Shown here: piece after piece, positions 53,361-64,000 of the stretch | Layout of the letters: every line of letters starts with the position of its first letter | Position numbering within the stretch: position 1 is the first letter of the stretch | Source: Coriaria nepalensis | Lineage: Eukaryota; Streptophyta; Magnoliopsida; Cucurbitales; Coriariaceae | Length of the DNA stretch: 64,000 bases | NCBI GenBank assembly: GCA_027186245.1 | Contig: CP114481.1 | Location: 29,357,501 to 29,421,500 of the forward strand | Reading direction: 5' to 3' | Position numbers and translations under genes: made by a program | Notes under the pieces: model-generated | Seen by the model: the letters and a program-made list of their open reading frames with translations, nothing else | Databases searched by the model: none | What the model was told of the DNA's origin: nothing

Positions 53361-54000
53361 TGCATTCGTTTAACCTTAAAATCATTTCAATGAGTCATTT
53401 CGAGTCAATAACTTATTTCAATGCAAGTCGAACGAATTCTATTTTTGCACTACAAACACAAGTTTTGTGCATAACTTGCAAATGATCAATGCAAGGAAAG
53501 TGTGCATTCGTTTAACCTTAAAATCATTTGAATGAGTCGTTTCAAGTCAATAACTTATTTCAAACTAATTCGAACGAGCACTATTTTTGCACTACAAATC
53601 CAAGTTTTGGGCATAACTTGCAAATGATCAATGCAAAGAAAGTGTGCATTCGTTTAACTTTAAAATCATTTCAATGAGTCATTTCAAGTCAATAACTTAT
53701 TTCAAACTAATTCGAACGAGCACTATTTTTGCACTACAAATCCAAGTTTTGGGCATAACTTGCAAATGATCAATGCAAGGAAAGTGTGCATTCGTTTAAC
53801 CTTAAAATCATTTCAATGAGTCATTTCAAGTCAATAACTTATTTCAAAGCAAGTCGAACGAATTCTATTTTTCCACTACAAACAGAAATTTTATGCATAA
53901 CTTGCAAATGATCAATGCAAGGAAAGTGTGCATTCGTTTAACCTTAAAATCATTTCAATGAGTCATTTCAAGTCAATAACTTATTTCAAAGCAAGTCGAA
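53120..54000. repeat. ~0.88-kb segment repeated 9939 bp downstream
   Basis: Markers repeat at 9939 bp (70 monomers minus one base): CTCATTTC (its TCATTTC at 53271 and 63210), CTTATTTCAATGC (53412 and 63351), AAATCATTTGAATGAGTCG (53521 and 63460), GTTTAACTTTAAAATC, and TTCCACTACAAACAG (53871 and 63810). The left edge overlaps the end of the 27-mer-derived block. The lost base is the AAGGAAATGTGC deletion near 60741. Confidence 0.88.
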
Positions 54001-57000
54001 CGAATTCTATTTTTGCACTACAAACAGAAGTTTTGTGCATAACTTGCAAATGATCAATGCAAGGAAAGTGTGCATTCGTTTAACCTTAAAATCAATTCAA
54101 TGAGTCATTTCAAGTCAATAACTTATTTCAAAGCAAGTCGAATGAATTCTATTTTTGCACTACAAACAGAAGTTTTGTGCATAACTTGCAAATGATCAAT
54201 GCAAGGAAACTGTGCATTCGTTTAACCTTAAAATCATTTCAACGAGTCATTTCAAGTCAATAACTTATTTCAAAGCAAGTCGAACGAATTCTATTTTTGC
54301 ACTACAAACACAAGTTTTGTGCATAACTTGCAAATGATCAATGCAAGGAAAGTGTGCATTCGTTTAACCTTAAAATCAATTCAATGAGTCATTTCAAGTC
54401 AATAACTTATTTCAAAGCAAGTCGAACGAATTCTATTTTTGCACTACAAACACAAGTTTTGTGCATAACTTGCAAATGATCAATGCAAGGAAAGTGTGCA
54501 TTCGTTTAACCTTAAAATCAATTCAATGAGTCATTTCAAGTCAATAACTTATTTCAAAGCAAGTCGAATGAATTCTATTTTTGCACTACAAACAGAAGTT
54601 TTGTGCATAACTTGCAATTGATCAATGCAAGGAAACTGTGCATTCGTTTAACCTTAAAATCATTTCAACGAGTCATTTCAAGTCAATAACTTATTTCAAA
54701 GCAAGTCGAACGAATTCTATTTTTGCACTACAAACACAAGTTTTGTGCATAACTTGCAAATGATCAATGCAAGGAAAGTGTGCATTCGTTTAACCTTAAA
54801 ATCAATTCAGTGAGTCATTTCAAGTCAATAACTTATTTCAAAGCAAGTCGAATGAATTCTATTTTTGCACTACAAACAGAAGTTTTGTGCATAACTTGCA
54901 AATGATCAATGCAAGGAAAGTGTGCATTCGTTTAACCTTAAAATCATTTCAACGAGTCATTTCAAGTCAATAACTTATTTCAAAGCAAGTCGAACGAATT
55001 CTATTTTTGCACTACAAACACAAGTTTTGTGCATAACTTGCAAATGATCAATGCAAGGAAAGTGTGCATTCGTTTAACCTTAAAATCATTTCAATGAGTC
55101 ATTTCAAGTCAATAACTTGTTTCAAAGCAAGTCGAACGAATTCTATTCTTGCACTACAAACACAAGTTTTGTGCAGAACTTGCAAATGATCAATGCAAGG
55201 AAAGTGTGCATTCGTTTAACCTTAAAATCATTTCAATGAGTCATTTCCAGTCAATAACTTATTTCAAAGCCAGTCGAAAGAATTCTATTTTTGCACTACA
55301 AATGCAAGTGTTGGGCATAACTTGCAACTGATCAATGCAAGGAAAGAGTGCATTCGTTTAACCTTAAAATCATTTCAATGAGTCATTTCAAGTCAATAAC
55401 TTATTTCGAAGCAAGTCGAACGAATTCTATTTTTGCACTACAAACAGAAGTTTTGTGCATAACTTGCAAATGATCAATGCAAGGAAAGTGTGCATTCGTT
55501 TAACCTTAAAATCATTTCAATGAGTCATTTCAAGTCAATAACTTCTTTCAAAGCAAGTCGAACGAATTCTATTCTTGCACTACAAACACAAGTTTTGTGC
55601 AGAACTTGCAAATGATCGATACAAGGAAACAGTGCATTCGTTTAACCTTAAAATCATTTCAATGAGTCATTTCAAGTCAATAACTTATTTCAAATCAAGT
55701 CGAACGAATTCTATTTTTGCACTACAAACACAAGTTTTGTGCATAACTTGCAAATGATCAATGCAAGGAAAGTGTGCATTCGTTTAACCTTAAAATCATT
55801 TCAATGAGTCATTTCAGGTCAATAACTTATTTCAAAGCAAGTCGAAAGAATTCTATTTTTGCACTACAAATGCAAGTGTTGGGCATAACTTGCAACTGAT
55901 CAATGCAAGGAAAGTGTGCATTCGTTTAACCTTAAAATCATTTCAATGAGTCATTTCAAGTCAATAACTTATTTCAAAGCAAGTCGAACGAATTGTATTT
56001 TTGCACTACAAACAGAAGTTTTGTGCATAACTTGCAAATGATCAATGCAAGGAAAGTGTGCATTCGTTTAACCTTAAAATCATTTCAACGAGTCATTTCA
56101 AGTCAATAACTTATTTCAAAGCAAGTCGAACGAATTCTATTTTTGCACTACAAACACAAGTTTTGTGCATAACTTGCAAATGATCAATGCAAGGAAAGTG
56201 TGCATTCGTTTAACCTTAAAATCATTTCAATGAGTCATTTCAAGTCAATAACTTCTTTCAAAGCAAGTCGAACGAATTCTATTCTTGCACTACAAACACA
56301 AGTTTTGTGCAGAACTTGCAAATGATCGATGCAAGGAAACAGTGCATTCGTTTAACCTTAAAATCATTTCAATGAGTCATTTCAAGTCAATAACTTATTT
56401 CAAATCAAGTCGAACGAATTCTATTTTTGCACTACAAACACAAGTTTTGTGCATAACTTGCAAATGATCAATGCAAGGAAAGTGTGCATTCGTTTAACCT
56501 TAAAATCATTTCAATGAGTCATTTCAGGTCAATAACTTATTTCAAAGCAAGTCGAAAGAATTCTATTTTTGAACTACAAATGCAAGTGTTGGGCATAACT
56601 TGCAACTGATCAATGCAAGGAAAGTGTGCATTCGTTTAACCTTAAAATCATTTCAATGAGTCATTTCAAGTCAATAACTTATTTCAAAGCAAGTCGAACG
56701 AATTCTATTTTTGCACTACAAACAGAAGTTTTGTGCATAACTTGCAAATGATCAATGCAAGGAAAGTGTGCATTCGTTTAACCTTAAAATCATTTCAATG
56801 AGTCATTTCAAGTCAATAACTTGTTTCAAAGCAAGTCGAACGAATTCTATTCTGGCACTACAAACACAAGTTTTGTGCAGAACTTGCAAATGATCGATGC
56901 AAGGAAACAGTGCATTCGTTTAACCTTAAAATCATTTCAATGAGTCATTTCAAGTCAATAACTTATTTCAAAGCAAGTCGAACGAATTGTATTTTTGCAC

Positions 57001-57742
57001 TACAAACAGAAGTTTTGTGCATAACTTGCAAATGATCAATGCAAGGAAAGTGTGCATTCGTTTAACCTTAAAATCATTTCAACGAGTCATTTCAAGTCAA
57101 TAACTTATTTCAAAGCAAGTCGAACGAATTCTATTTTTGCACTACAAACACAAGTTTTGTGCATAACTTGCAAATGATCAATGCAAGGAAAGTGTGCATT
57201 CGTTTAACCTTAAAATCATTTCAATGAGTCATTTCAAGTCAATAACTTCTTTCAAAGCAAGTCGAACGAATTCTATTCTTGCACTACAAACACAAGTTTT
57301 GTGCAGAACTTGCAAATGATCGATGCAAGGAAACAGTGCATTCGTTTAACCTTAAAATCATTTCAATGAGTCATTTCAAGTCAATAACTTATTTCAAATC
57401 AAGTCGAACGAATTCTATTTTTGCACTACAAACACAAGTTTTGTGCATAACTTGCAAATGATCAATGCAAGGAAAGTGTGCATTCGTTTAACCTTAAAAT
57501 CATTTCAATGAGTCATTTCAGGTCAATAACTTATTTCAAAGCAAGTCGAAAGAATTCTATTTTTGAACTACAAATGCAAGTGTTGGGCATAACTTGCAAC
57601 TGATCAATGCAAGGAAAGTGTGCATTCGTTTAACCTTAAAATCATTTCAATGAGTCATTTCAAGTCAATAACTTATTTCAAAGCAAGTCGAACGAATTCT
57701 ATTTTTGCACTACAAACAGAAGTTTTGTGCATAACTTGCAAA
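54001..57742. repeat. Short-period A-type mosaic (2-, 3-, 5- and 7-monomer offsets)
   Basis: This region is almost wholly type A derivatives, with very few B cores. TCAACGAGTC marks 54238, 54664 and 54948 (3 then 2 monomers). A set with ACTTCTTTC, TATTCTTGCAC, GTGCAGAACTTGC, ATGATCGATGC and AAACAGTGCATTCG repeats around 55575, 56285 and 57279 (5 then 7 monomers). Units with GTCGAAAGAATTC and GCAAGTGTTGGGC recur among them. The last-named keep the GGGC feature of B while having an A-like core. No gene or insert is visible. Confidence 0.82.
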
Positions 57743-60700
57743 TGATCAATGCAAGGAAAGTGTGCATTTGTTTAACCTTAAAATCATTTCAATGAGTCAT
57801 TTCAAGTCAATAACTTGTTTCAAAGCAAGTCGAACGAATTCTATTCTGGCACTACAAACACAAGTTTTGTGCAGAACTTGCAAATGATCGATGCAAGGAA
57901 ACAGTGCATTCGTTTAACCTTAAAATCATTTCAATGAGTCATTTCAAGTCAATAACTTATTTCAAAGCAAGTCAAACGAATTCTATTTTTGCACTACAAA
58001 CACAAGTTTTGTGCATAACTTGCAAATGATCAATGCAAGGAAAGTGTGCATTCGTTTAACCTTAAAATCATTTCAATGAGTCATTTCAAGTCCATATCTT
58101 ATTTCAAAGTAATTCGAACGAGCACTATTTTTGCACTACAAATCCAAGTTTTGGGCATAACTTGCGAAGGATCAATGCAAGGAAAGTGTGCATTCGTTTA
58201 ACCTTAAAATCATTTCAATGTGTAATTTCAAGTCGATATCTTATTTCAAAGCAAGTCGAACGAATTCTATTTTTGCACAACAAACACGAGTTTTGTGCAT
58301 AACTTACAAATGATCATTGCAAGGAAAGTGTGCATTCGTTTAACCTTAAAATCAATTCAATGAGTCATTTCAAGTCAATAACTTATTTCAAAGCAAGTCG
58401 AACGAATTCTATTCTTGCACTACAAACACAAGTTTTGTGCAGAAATTGCAAATGATCGATGCAAGGAAACAGTGCATTCGTTTAACCTTAAAATCATTTC
58501 AATGAGTCATTTCAAGTCAATAACTTATTTCAAAGCAAGTCGAACGAATTCTATTCTTGCACTACAATCACAAGTTTTGTGCAGAACTTGCAAATGATCG
58601 ATGCAAGGAAACAGTGCATTCGTTTAACCTTAAAATCATTTCAATGAGTCATTTCAAGTCAATAACTTATTTCAAAGCAAGTCGAACGAATTCTATTTTT
58701 GCACTACAAACACAAGTTTTGTGCATAACTTGCAAATGATCAATGCAAGGAAAGTGTGCATTCGTTTAACCTTAAAATCATTTCAATGAGTCATTTCAAG
58801 TCAATAACTTATTTCAAAGCAGGTCAAACGAATTCTATTTCTGCACTACAAACACAAGTTTTGTGCATAACTTGCAAATGATCAATGCAAGGAAAGTGTG
58901 CATTCGTTTAACCTTAAAATCATTTCAATGAGTCATTTCAAGTCAATAACTTATTTCAAAGCAGGTCAAACGAATTCTATTTCTGCACTACAAACACAAG
59001 TTTTGTGCATAACTTGCAAATGATCAATGCAAGGAAAGTGTGCATTCGTTTAACCTTAAAATCATTTCAATGAGTCATTTTAGGTCAATAACTTATTTCA
59101 AAGCAAGTCGAAAGAATTCTATTTTTGAACTACAAATGCAAGTGTTGGGCATAACTTGCAACTGATCAATGCAAGGAAAGTGTGCATTCGTTTAACCTTA
59201 AAATCATTTCAATGAGTCATTTCAAGTCAATAACTTGTTTCAAAGCAAGTCGAACGAATTCTATTCTGGCACTACAAACACAAGTTTTGTGCAGAACTTG
59301 CAAATGATCGATGCAAGGAAACAGTGCATTCGTTTAACCTTAAAATCATTTCAATGAGTCATTTCAAGTCAATAACTTATTTCAAAGCAAGTCAAACGAA
59401 TTCTATTTTTGCACTACAAACACAAGTTTTGTGCATAACTTGCAAATGATCAATGCAAGGAAAGTGTGCATTCGTTTAACCTTAAAATCATTTCAATGAG
59501 TCATTTCAAGTCCATATCTTATTTCAAAGTAATTCGAACGAGCACTATTTTTGCACTACAAATCCAAGTTTTGGGCATAACTTGCGAAGGATCAATGCAA
59601 GGAAAGTGTGCATTCGTTTAACCTTAAAATCATTTCAATGTGTAATTTCAAGTCGATATCTTATTTCAAAGCAAGTCGAACGAATTCTATTTTTGCACAA
59701 CAAACACGAGTTTTGTGCATAACTTACAAATGATCATTGCAAGGAAAGTGTGCATTCGTTTAACCTTAAAATCAATTCAATGAGTCATTTCAAGTCAATA
59801 ACTTATTTCAAAGCAAGTCGAACGAATTCTATTCTTGCACTACAAACACAAATTTTGTGCAGAAATTGCAAATGATCGATGCAAGGAAACAGTGCATTCG
59901 TTTAACCTTAAAATCATTTCAATGAGTCATTTCAAGTCAATAACTTATTTCAAAGCAAGTCGAACGAATTCTATTCTTGCACTACAATCACAACTTTTGT
60001 GCAGAACTTGCAAATGATCGATGCAAGGAAACAGTGCATTCGTTTAACCTTAAAATCATTTCAATGAGTCATTTCAAGTCAATAACTTATTTCAAAGCAA
60101 GTCAAACGAATTCTATTTTTGCACTACAAACACAAGTTTTGGGCATAACTTGCAAATGATCAATGCAAGGAAAGTGTGCATTCGTTTAACCTTAAAATCA
60201 ATTCAATGAGTCATTTCAAGTCAATAACTTATTTCAAAGCAAGTCGAACGAATTCTATTTTTGCACTACAAACAGAAATTTTGTGCATAACTTGCGAATG
60301 ATCAATGCAAGGAAAGTGTGCATTCGTTTAACCTTAAAATCATTTCAATGAGTCATTTCAAGTCAATAACTTATTTCAAAGCAAGTCGAACGAATTCTAT
60401 TTTTGCACTACAAACAGAAATTTTGTGCATAACTTGCAAATGATCAATGCAAGGAAAGTGTGCATTCGTTTAACCTTAAAATCATTTCAATGAGTCATTT
60501 CAAGTCAATAACTTATTTCAAAGCAGGTCAAACGAATTCTATTTCTGCACTACAAACACAAGTTTTGTGCATAACTTGCAAATGATCAATGCAAGGAAAG
60601 TGTGCATTCGTTTAACCTTAAAATCATTTCAATGAGTCATTTCAAGTCAATAACTTATTTCAAAGCAGGTCAAACGAATTCTATTTCTGCACTACAAACA

Positions 60701-62711
60701 CAAGTTTTGTGCATAACTTGCAAATGATCAATGCAAGGAAATGTGCATTCGTTTAACCTTAAAATCATCTCAATGAGTCATTTCAAGTCAATAACTTATT
60801 TCAAAGCAAGTCGAACGAATTCTATTTTTGCACTACAAAGACAAGTTTTGTGCATAACTTGCAAATGATCAATGCAAGGAAAGTGTGCATTCGTTTAACC
60901 TTAAAATCATTTCTATGAGTCATTTCAAGTCAATAACTTATTTCAAAGCAAGTCGAACGAATTCTATTTTTGCACTACAAACACAAGTTTTGTGCATAAC
61001 TTGCAAATGATCAATGCAAGGAAAGTGTGCATTCGTTTAACCTTAAAATCATTTCAATGAGTCATTTTAGGTCAATAACTTATTTCAAAGCAAGTCGAAA
61101 GAATTCTATTTTTGAACTACAAATGCAAGTGTTGGGCATAACTTGCAACTGATCAATGCAAGGAAAGTGTGCATTCGTTTAACCTTAAAATCATTTCAAT
61201 GAGTCATTTCAAGTCAATAACTTATTTCAAAGCAAGTCGAACGAATTCTATTTTTGCACTACAAACAGAAGTTTTGTGCATAACTTGCAAATGATCAATG
61301 CAAGGAAAGTGTGCATTCGTTTAACCTTAAAATCATTTCAATGAGTCATTTCAAGTCAATAACTTGTTTCAAAGCAAGTCGAACGAATTCTATTCTGGCA
61401 CTACAAACACAAGTTTTGTGCAGAACTTGCAAATGATCGATACAAGGAAACAGTGCATTCGTTTAACCTTAAAATCATTTCAATGAGTCATTTCAAGTCA
61501 ATAACTTATTTCAAAGCAAGTCAAACGAATTCTATTTTTGCACTACAAACACAAGTTTTGTGCATAACTTGCAAATGATCAATGCAAGGAAAGTGTGCAT
61601 TCGTTTAACCTTAAAATCATTTCAATGAGTCATTTCAAGTCCATATCTTATTTCAAAGTAATTCGAACGAGCACTATTTTTGCACTACAAATCCAAGTTT
61701 TGGGCATAACTTGCGAAGGATCAATGCAAGGAAAGTGTGCATTCGTTTAACCTTAAAATCATTTCAATGTGTAATTTCAAGTCGATATCTTATTTCAAAG
61801 CAAGTCGAACGAATTCTATTTTTGCACAACAAACACGAGTTTTGTGCATAACTTACAAATGATCATTGCAAGGAAAGTGTGCATTCGTTTAACCTTAAAA
61901 TCAATTCAATGAGTCATTTCAAGTCAATAACTTATTTCAAAGCAAGTCGAACGAATTCTATTCTTGCACTACAAACACAAGTTTTGTGCAGAAATTGCAA
62001 ATGATCGATGCAAGGAAACAGTGCATTCGTTTAACCTTAAAATCATTTCAATGAGTCATTTCAAGTCAATAACTTATTTCAAAGCAAGTCGAACGAATTC
62101 TATTCTTGCACTACAATCACAAGTTTTGTGCAGAACTTGCAAATGATCGATGCAAGGAAACAGTGCATTCGTTTAACCTTAAAATCATTTCAATGAGTCA
62201 TTTCAAGTCAATAACTTATTTCAAAGCAAGTCAAACGAATTCTATTTTTGAACTACAAACACAAGTTTTGGGCATAACTTGCAAATGATCAATGCAAGGA
62301 AAGTGTGCATTCGTTTAACCTTAAAATCAATTCAATGAGTCATTTCAAGTCAATAACTTATTTCAAAGCAAGTCGAACGAATTCTATTTTTGCACTACAA
62401 ACAGAAATTTTGTGCATAACTTGCAAATGATCAATGCAAGGAAAGTGTGCATTCGTTTAACCTTAAAATCATTTCAATGAGTCATTTCAAGTCAATAACT
62501 TATTTCAAAGCAAGTCGAACGAATTCTATTTTTGCACTACAAACACAAGTTTTGTGCATAACTTGCAAATGATCAATGCAAGGAAAGAGTGCATTCGTTT
62601 AACCTTAAAATCATTTCAATGAGTCATTTCAAGTCAATAACTTATTTCAAAGCAGGTCAAACGAATTCTATTTCTGCACTACAAACACAAGTTTTGTGCA
62701 TAACTTGCAAA
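57743..62711. repeat. 10-mer higher-order repeat, 1420 bp, three copies, split by a 5-mer
   Basis: The copies are 57743-59162, 59163-60582 and 61292-62711, with 60583-61291 (709 bp, five monomers minus one base) between the second and third. Markers: CTATTCTGGCAC at 57841, 59261 and 61390; GTCCATATC with CGAAGGATCAATG; type C GTGTAATTTC; CAGAAATTGC; and CTACAATCAC. Copy 2 has CACAAATTTTG and CACAACTTTTG changes (near 59848 and 59990). The first monomers of the copies differ, so the unit edge is blurred. The intervening 5-mer also resembles 62712 onward minus one monomer, so the larger cycle is about 2.1 kb. Confidence 0.88.
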
Positions 62712-64000
62712 TGATCAATGCAAGGAAAGTGTGCATTCGTTTAACCTTAAAATCATCTCAATGAGTCATTTCAAGTCAATAACTTATTTCAAAGCAAGTC
62801 GAACGAATTCTATTTTTGCACTACAAAGACAAGTTTTGTGCATAACTTGCAAATGATCAATGCAAGGAAAGTGTGCATTCGTTTAACCTTAAAATCATTT
62901 CAATGAGTCATTTTAGGTCAATAACTTATTTCAAAGCAAGTCGAAAGAATTCTATTTTTGAACTACAAATGCAAGTGTTGGGCATAACTTGCAACTGATC
63001 AATGCAAGGAAAGTGTGCATTCGTTTAACCTTAAAATCATTTCAATGAGTCATTTCAAGTCAATAACTTATTTCAAAGCAAGTCGAACGAATTCTATTTT
63101 TGCACTACAAACAGAAGTTTTGTGCATAACTTGCAAATGATCAATGCAAGGAAAGTGTGCATTCGTTTAACCTTAAAATCATTTCAATGAGTCATTTCAA
63201 GTCAATAACTCATTTCAAAGCAAGTCGAACGAATTCTATTTTTGCACTACAAACAGAAGTTTTGTGCATAACTTGCAAATGATCAATGCAAGGAAAGTGT
63301 GCATTCGTTTAACCTTAAAATCATTTCAATGAGTCATTTCAAGTCAATAACTTATTTCAATGCAAGTCGAACGAATTCTATTTTTGCACTACAAACACAA
63401 GTTTTGTGGATAACTTGCAAATGATCAATGCAAGGAAAGTGTGCATTCGTTTAACCTTAAAATCATTTGAATGAGTCGTTTCAAGTCAATAACTTATTTC
63501 AAACTAATTCGAACGAGCACTATTTTTGCACTACAAATCCAAGTTTTGGGCATAACTTGCAAATGATCAATGCAAAGAAAGTGTGCATTCGTTTAACTTT
63601 AAAATCATTTCAATGAGTCATTTCAAGTCAATAACTTATTTCAAACTAATTCGAACGAGCACTATTTTTGCACTACAAATCCATGTTTTGGGCATAACTT
63701 GCGAATGATCAATGCAAGGAAAGTGTGCATTCGTTTAACCTTAAAATCATTTCAATGAGTCATTTCAAGTCAATAACTTATTTCAAAGCAAGTCGAACGA
63801 ATTCTATTTTTCCACTACAAACAGAAATTTTGTGCATAACTTGCAAATGATCAATGCAAGGAAAGTGTGCATTCGTTTAACCTTAAAATCATTTCAATGA
63901 GTCATTTCAAGTCAATAACTTATTTCAAAGCAACTCCAACGAATTCTATTTTTGCACTACAAACACAAGTTTTGTGCATAACTTGCAAATGATCAATGCA
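62712..64000. repeat. Right end of window: restart of earlier blocks, array continues
   Basis: From 62712 to about 63060 the sequence repeats the 60.7-61.3 kb pattern (CTACAAAGACAAG, CATTTTAGGTC, GAACTACAAATGCAAG) with one monomer fewer. From about 63060 to 63940 it repeats 53.12-54.00 kb at offset 9939. The last monomers carry GCAACTCCAACGAATTC and then ordinary A sequence. The window ends mid-monomer, so the array runs on. Confidence 0.85.

Larger units (their letters stand above)
1..64000. repeat. Tandem satellite DNA array, ~142-bp monomer, fills the window
   Basis: Every part of the window is the same A+T-rich unit repeated head-to-tail in one orientation. The consensus I assembled by eye is 142 bp with 45 G/C (about 32%) and three CpGs, two of them in TCGAACGA. 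The anchor TGATCA lies at 22 and at 63990, and 451 unit steps fit between. Both ends of the window are inside the array, so its true size is unknown. No unique DNA, transposon, inversion or gene interrupts it. Such arrays are typical of eukaryotic heterochromatin and often of centromeres; that role is inference here. I do not recognise the family or species. Confidence 0.98.

Noticed and set aside
1..64000. CRISPR array
   Set aside because: The repeats are contiguous 142-bp units with no unique spacers, and there are no cas genes.
1..64000. Transposon, LTR or other insertion within the array
   Set aside because: I followed the monomer phase across the window and found only 1-2 bp indels and the 13-bp deletion. 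No target-site duplication, poly-A tail, LTR or off-pattern sequence is visible.
1..64000. Telomeric repeat, rDNA or tRNA-derived repeat
   Set aside because: No TTAGGG or TTTAGGG runs, no tRNA A/B-box pair and no rRNA-like segments. The unit length and content do not fit 5S or other RNA genes.
1..64000. Previously undescribed gene system
   Set aside because: No coding capacity beyond repeat-derived short ORFs was found on either strand. The novelty here is in repeat architecture, not in a protein or RNA system.

Overview
The whole window is one uninterrupted tandem satellite array. A monomer of about 142 bp (A+T-rich: 45 G/C in a 142-bp consensus) is repeated head-to-tail, always on the same strand, from the first base to the last. 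Using the conserved TGATCA as anchor (first at 22, last at 63990), about 451 monomer intervals fit; the shortfall from 451 x 142 is 74 bp, of which 65 bp is one 13-bp deletion present five times and the rest is net single-base indels. I see no protein-coding gene, RNA gene, transposon, CRISPR array or unique sequence. This points to eukaryotic constitutive heterochromatin, possibly centromeric or pericentromeric, but the sequence alone does not fix the species, kingdom or chromosomal position.

Monomers fall into main types that differ in the middle third. Type A carries GCAAGTCGAACGAATTC (an EcoRI site) followed by CACAAG or CAGAAG. Type B carries (C/G)TAATTCGAACGAGCAC, no EcoRI site, and TTTTGGGC. 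Type C carries GTGTAATTTCAAGTCGATATC and ACACGAG and often follows a B. They are arranged in nested higher-order repeats (HORs).

Layout: 1-4249 mosaic with local duplications; 4250-5667 a 5-mer (709 bp) twice; 5668-13690 divergent mosaic; 13691-17056 a 9-mer (1277 bp) about twice plus a partial; 17057-23869 a 16-mer (2271 bp) three times; 23870-25147 transitional; 25148-26851 a 6-mer (852 bp) twice; 26994-31420 an 11-mer (1549 bp) about 2.9 times; 31421-33000 mosaic; 33001-40668 a 27-mer (3834 bp) twice, with a partial third copy to about 40950; 40951-42716 patchwork; 42717-46124 the same 6-mer four times; 46267-49180 the same 11-mer about 1.9 times; 49181-53360 copies of earlier blocks; 53361-57742 short-period mosaic; 57743-62711 a 10-mer (1420 bp) three times, interrupted; 62712-64000 start of another repeat of the previous block.

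The most informative structure is a long-range duplication: about 23.8-35.3 kb reappears at about 40.9-53.4 kb. The offset moves through 17143, 17569, 19273 and 17724 bp. The steps equal +3 monomers, +2 copies of the 852-bp 6-mer and -1 copy of the 1549-bp 11-mer. This is what unequal exchange acting on HOR units after a large duplication would leave. All short ORFs here are by-products of the repeat.
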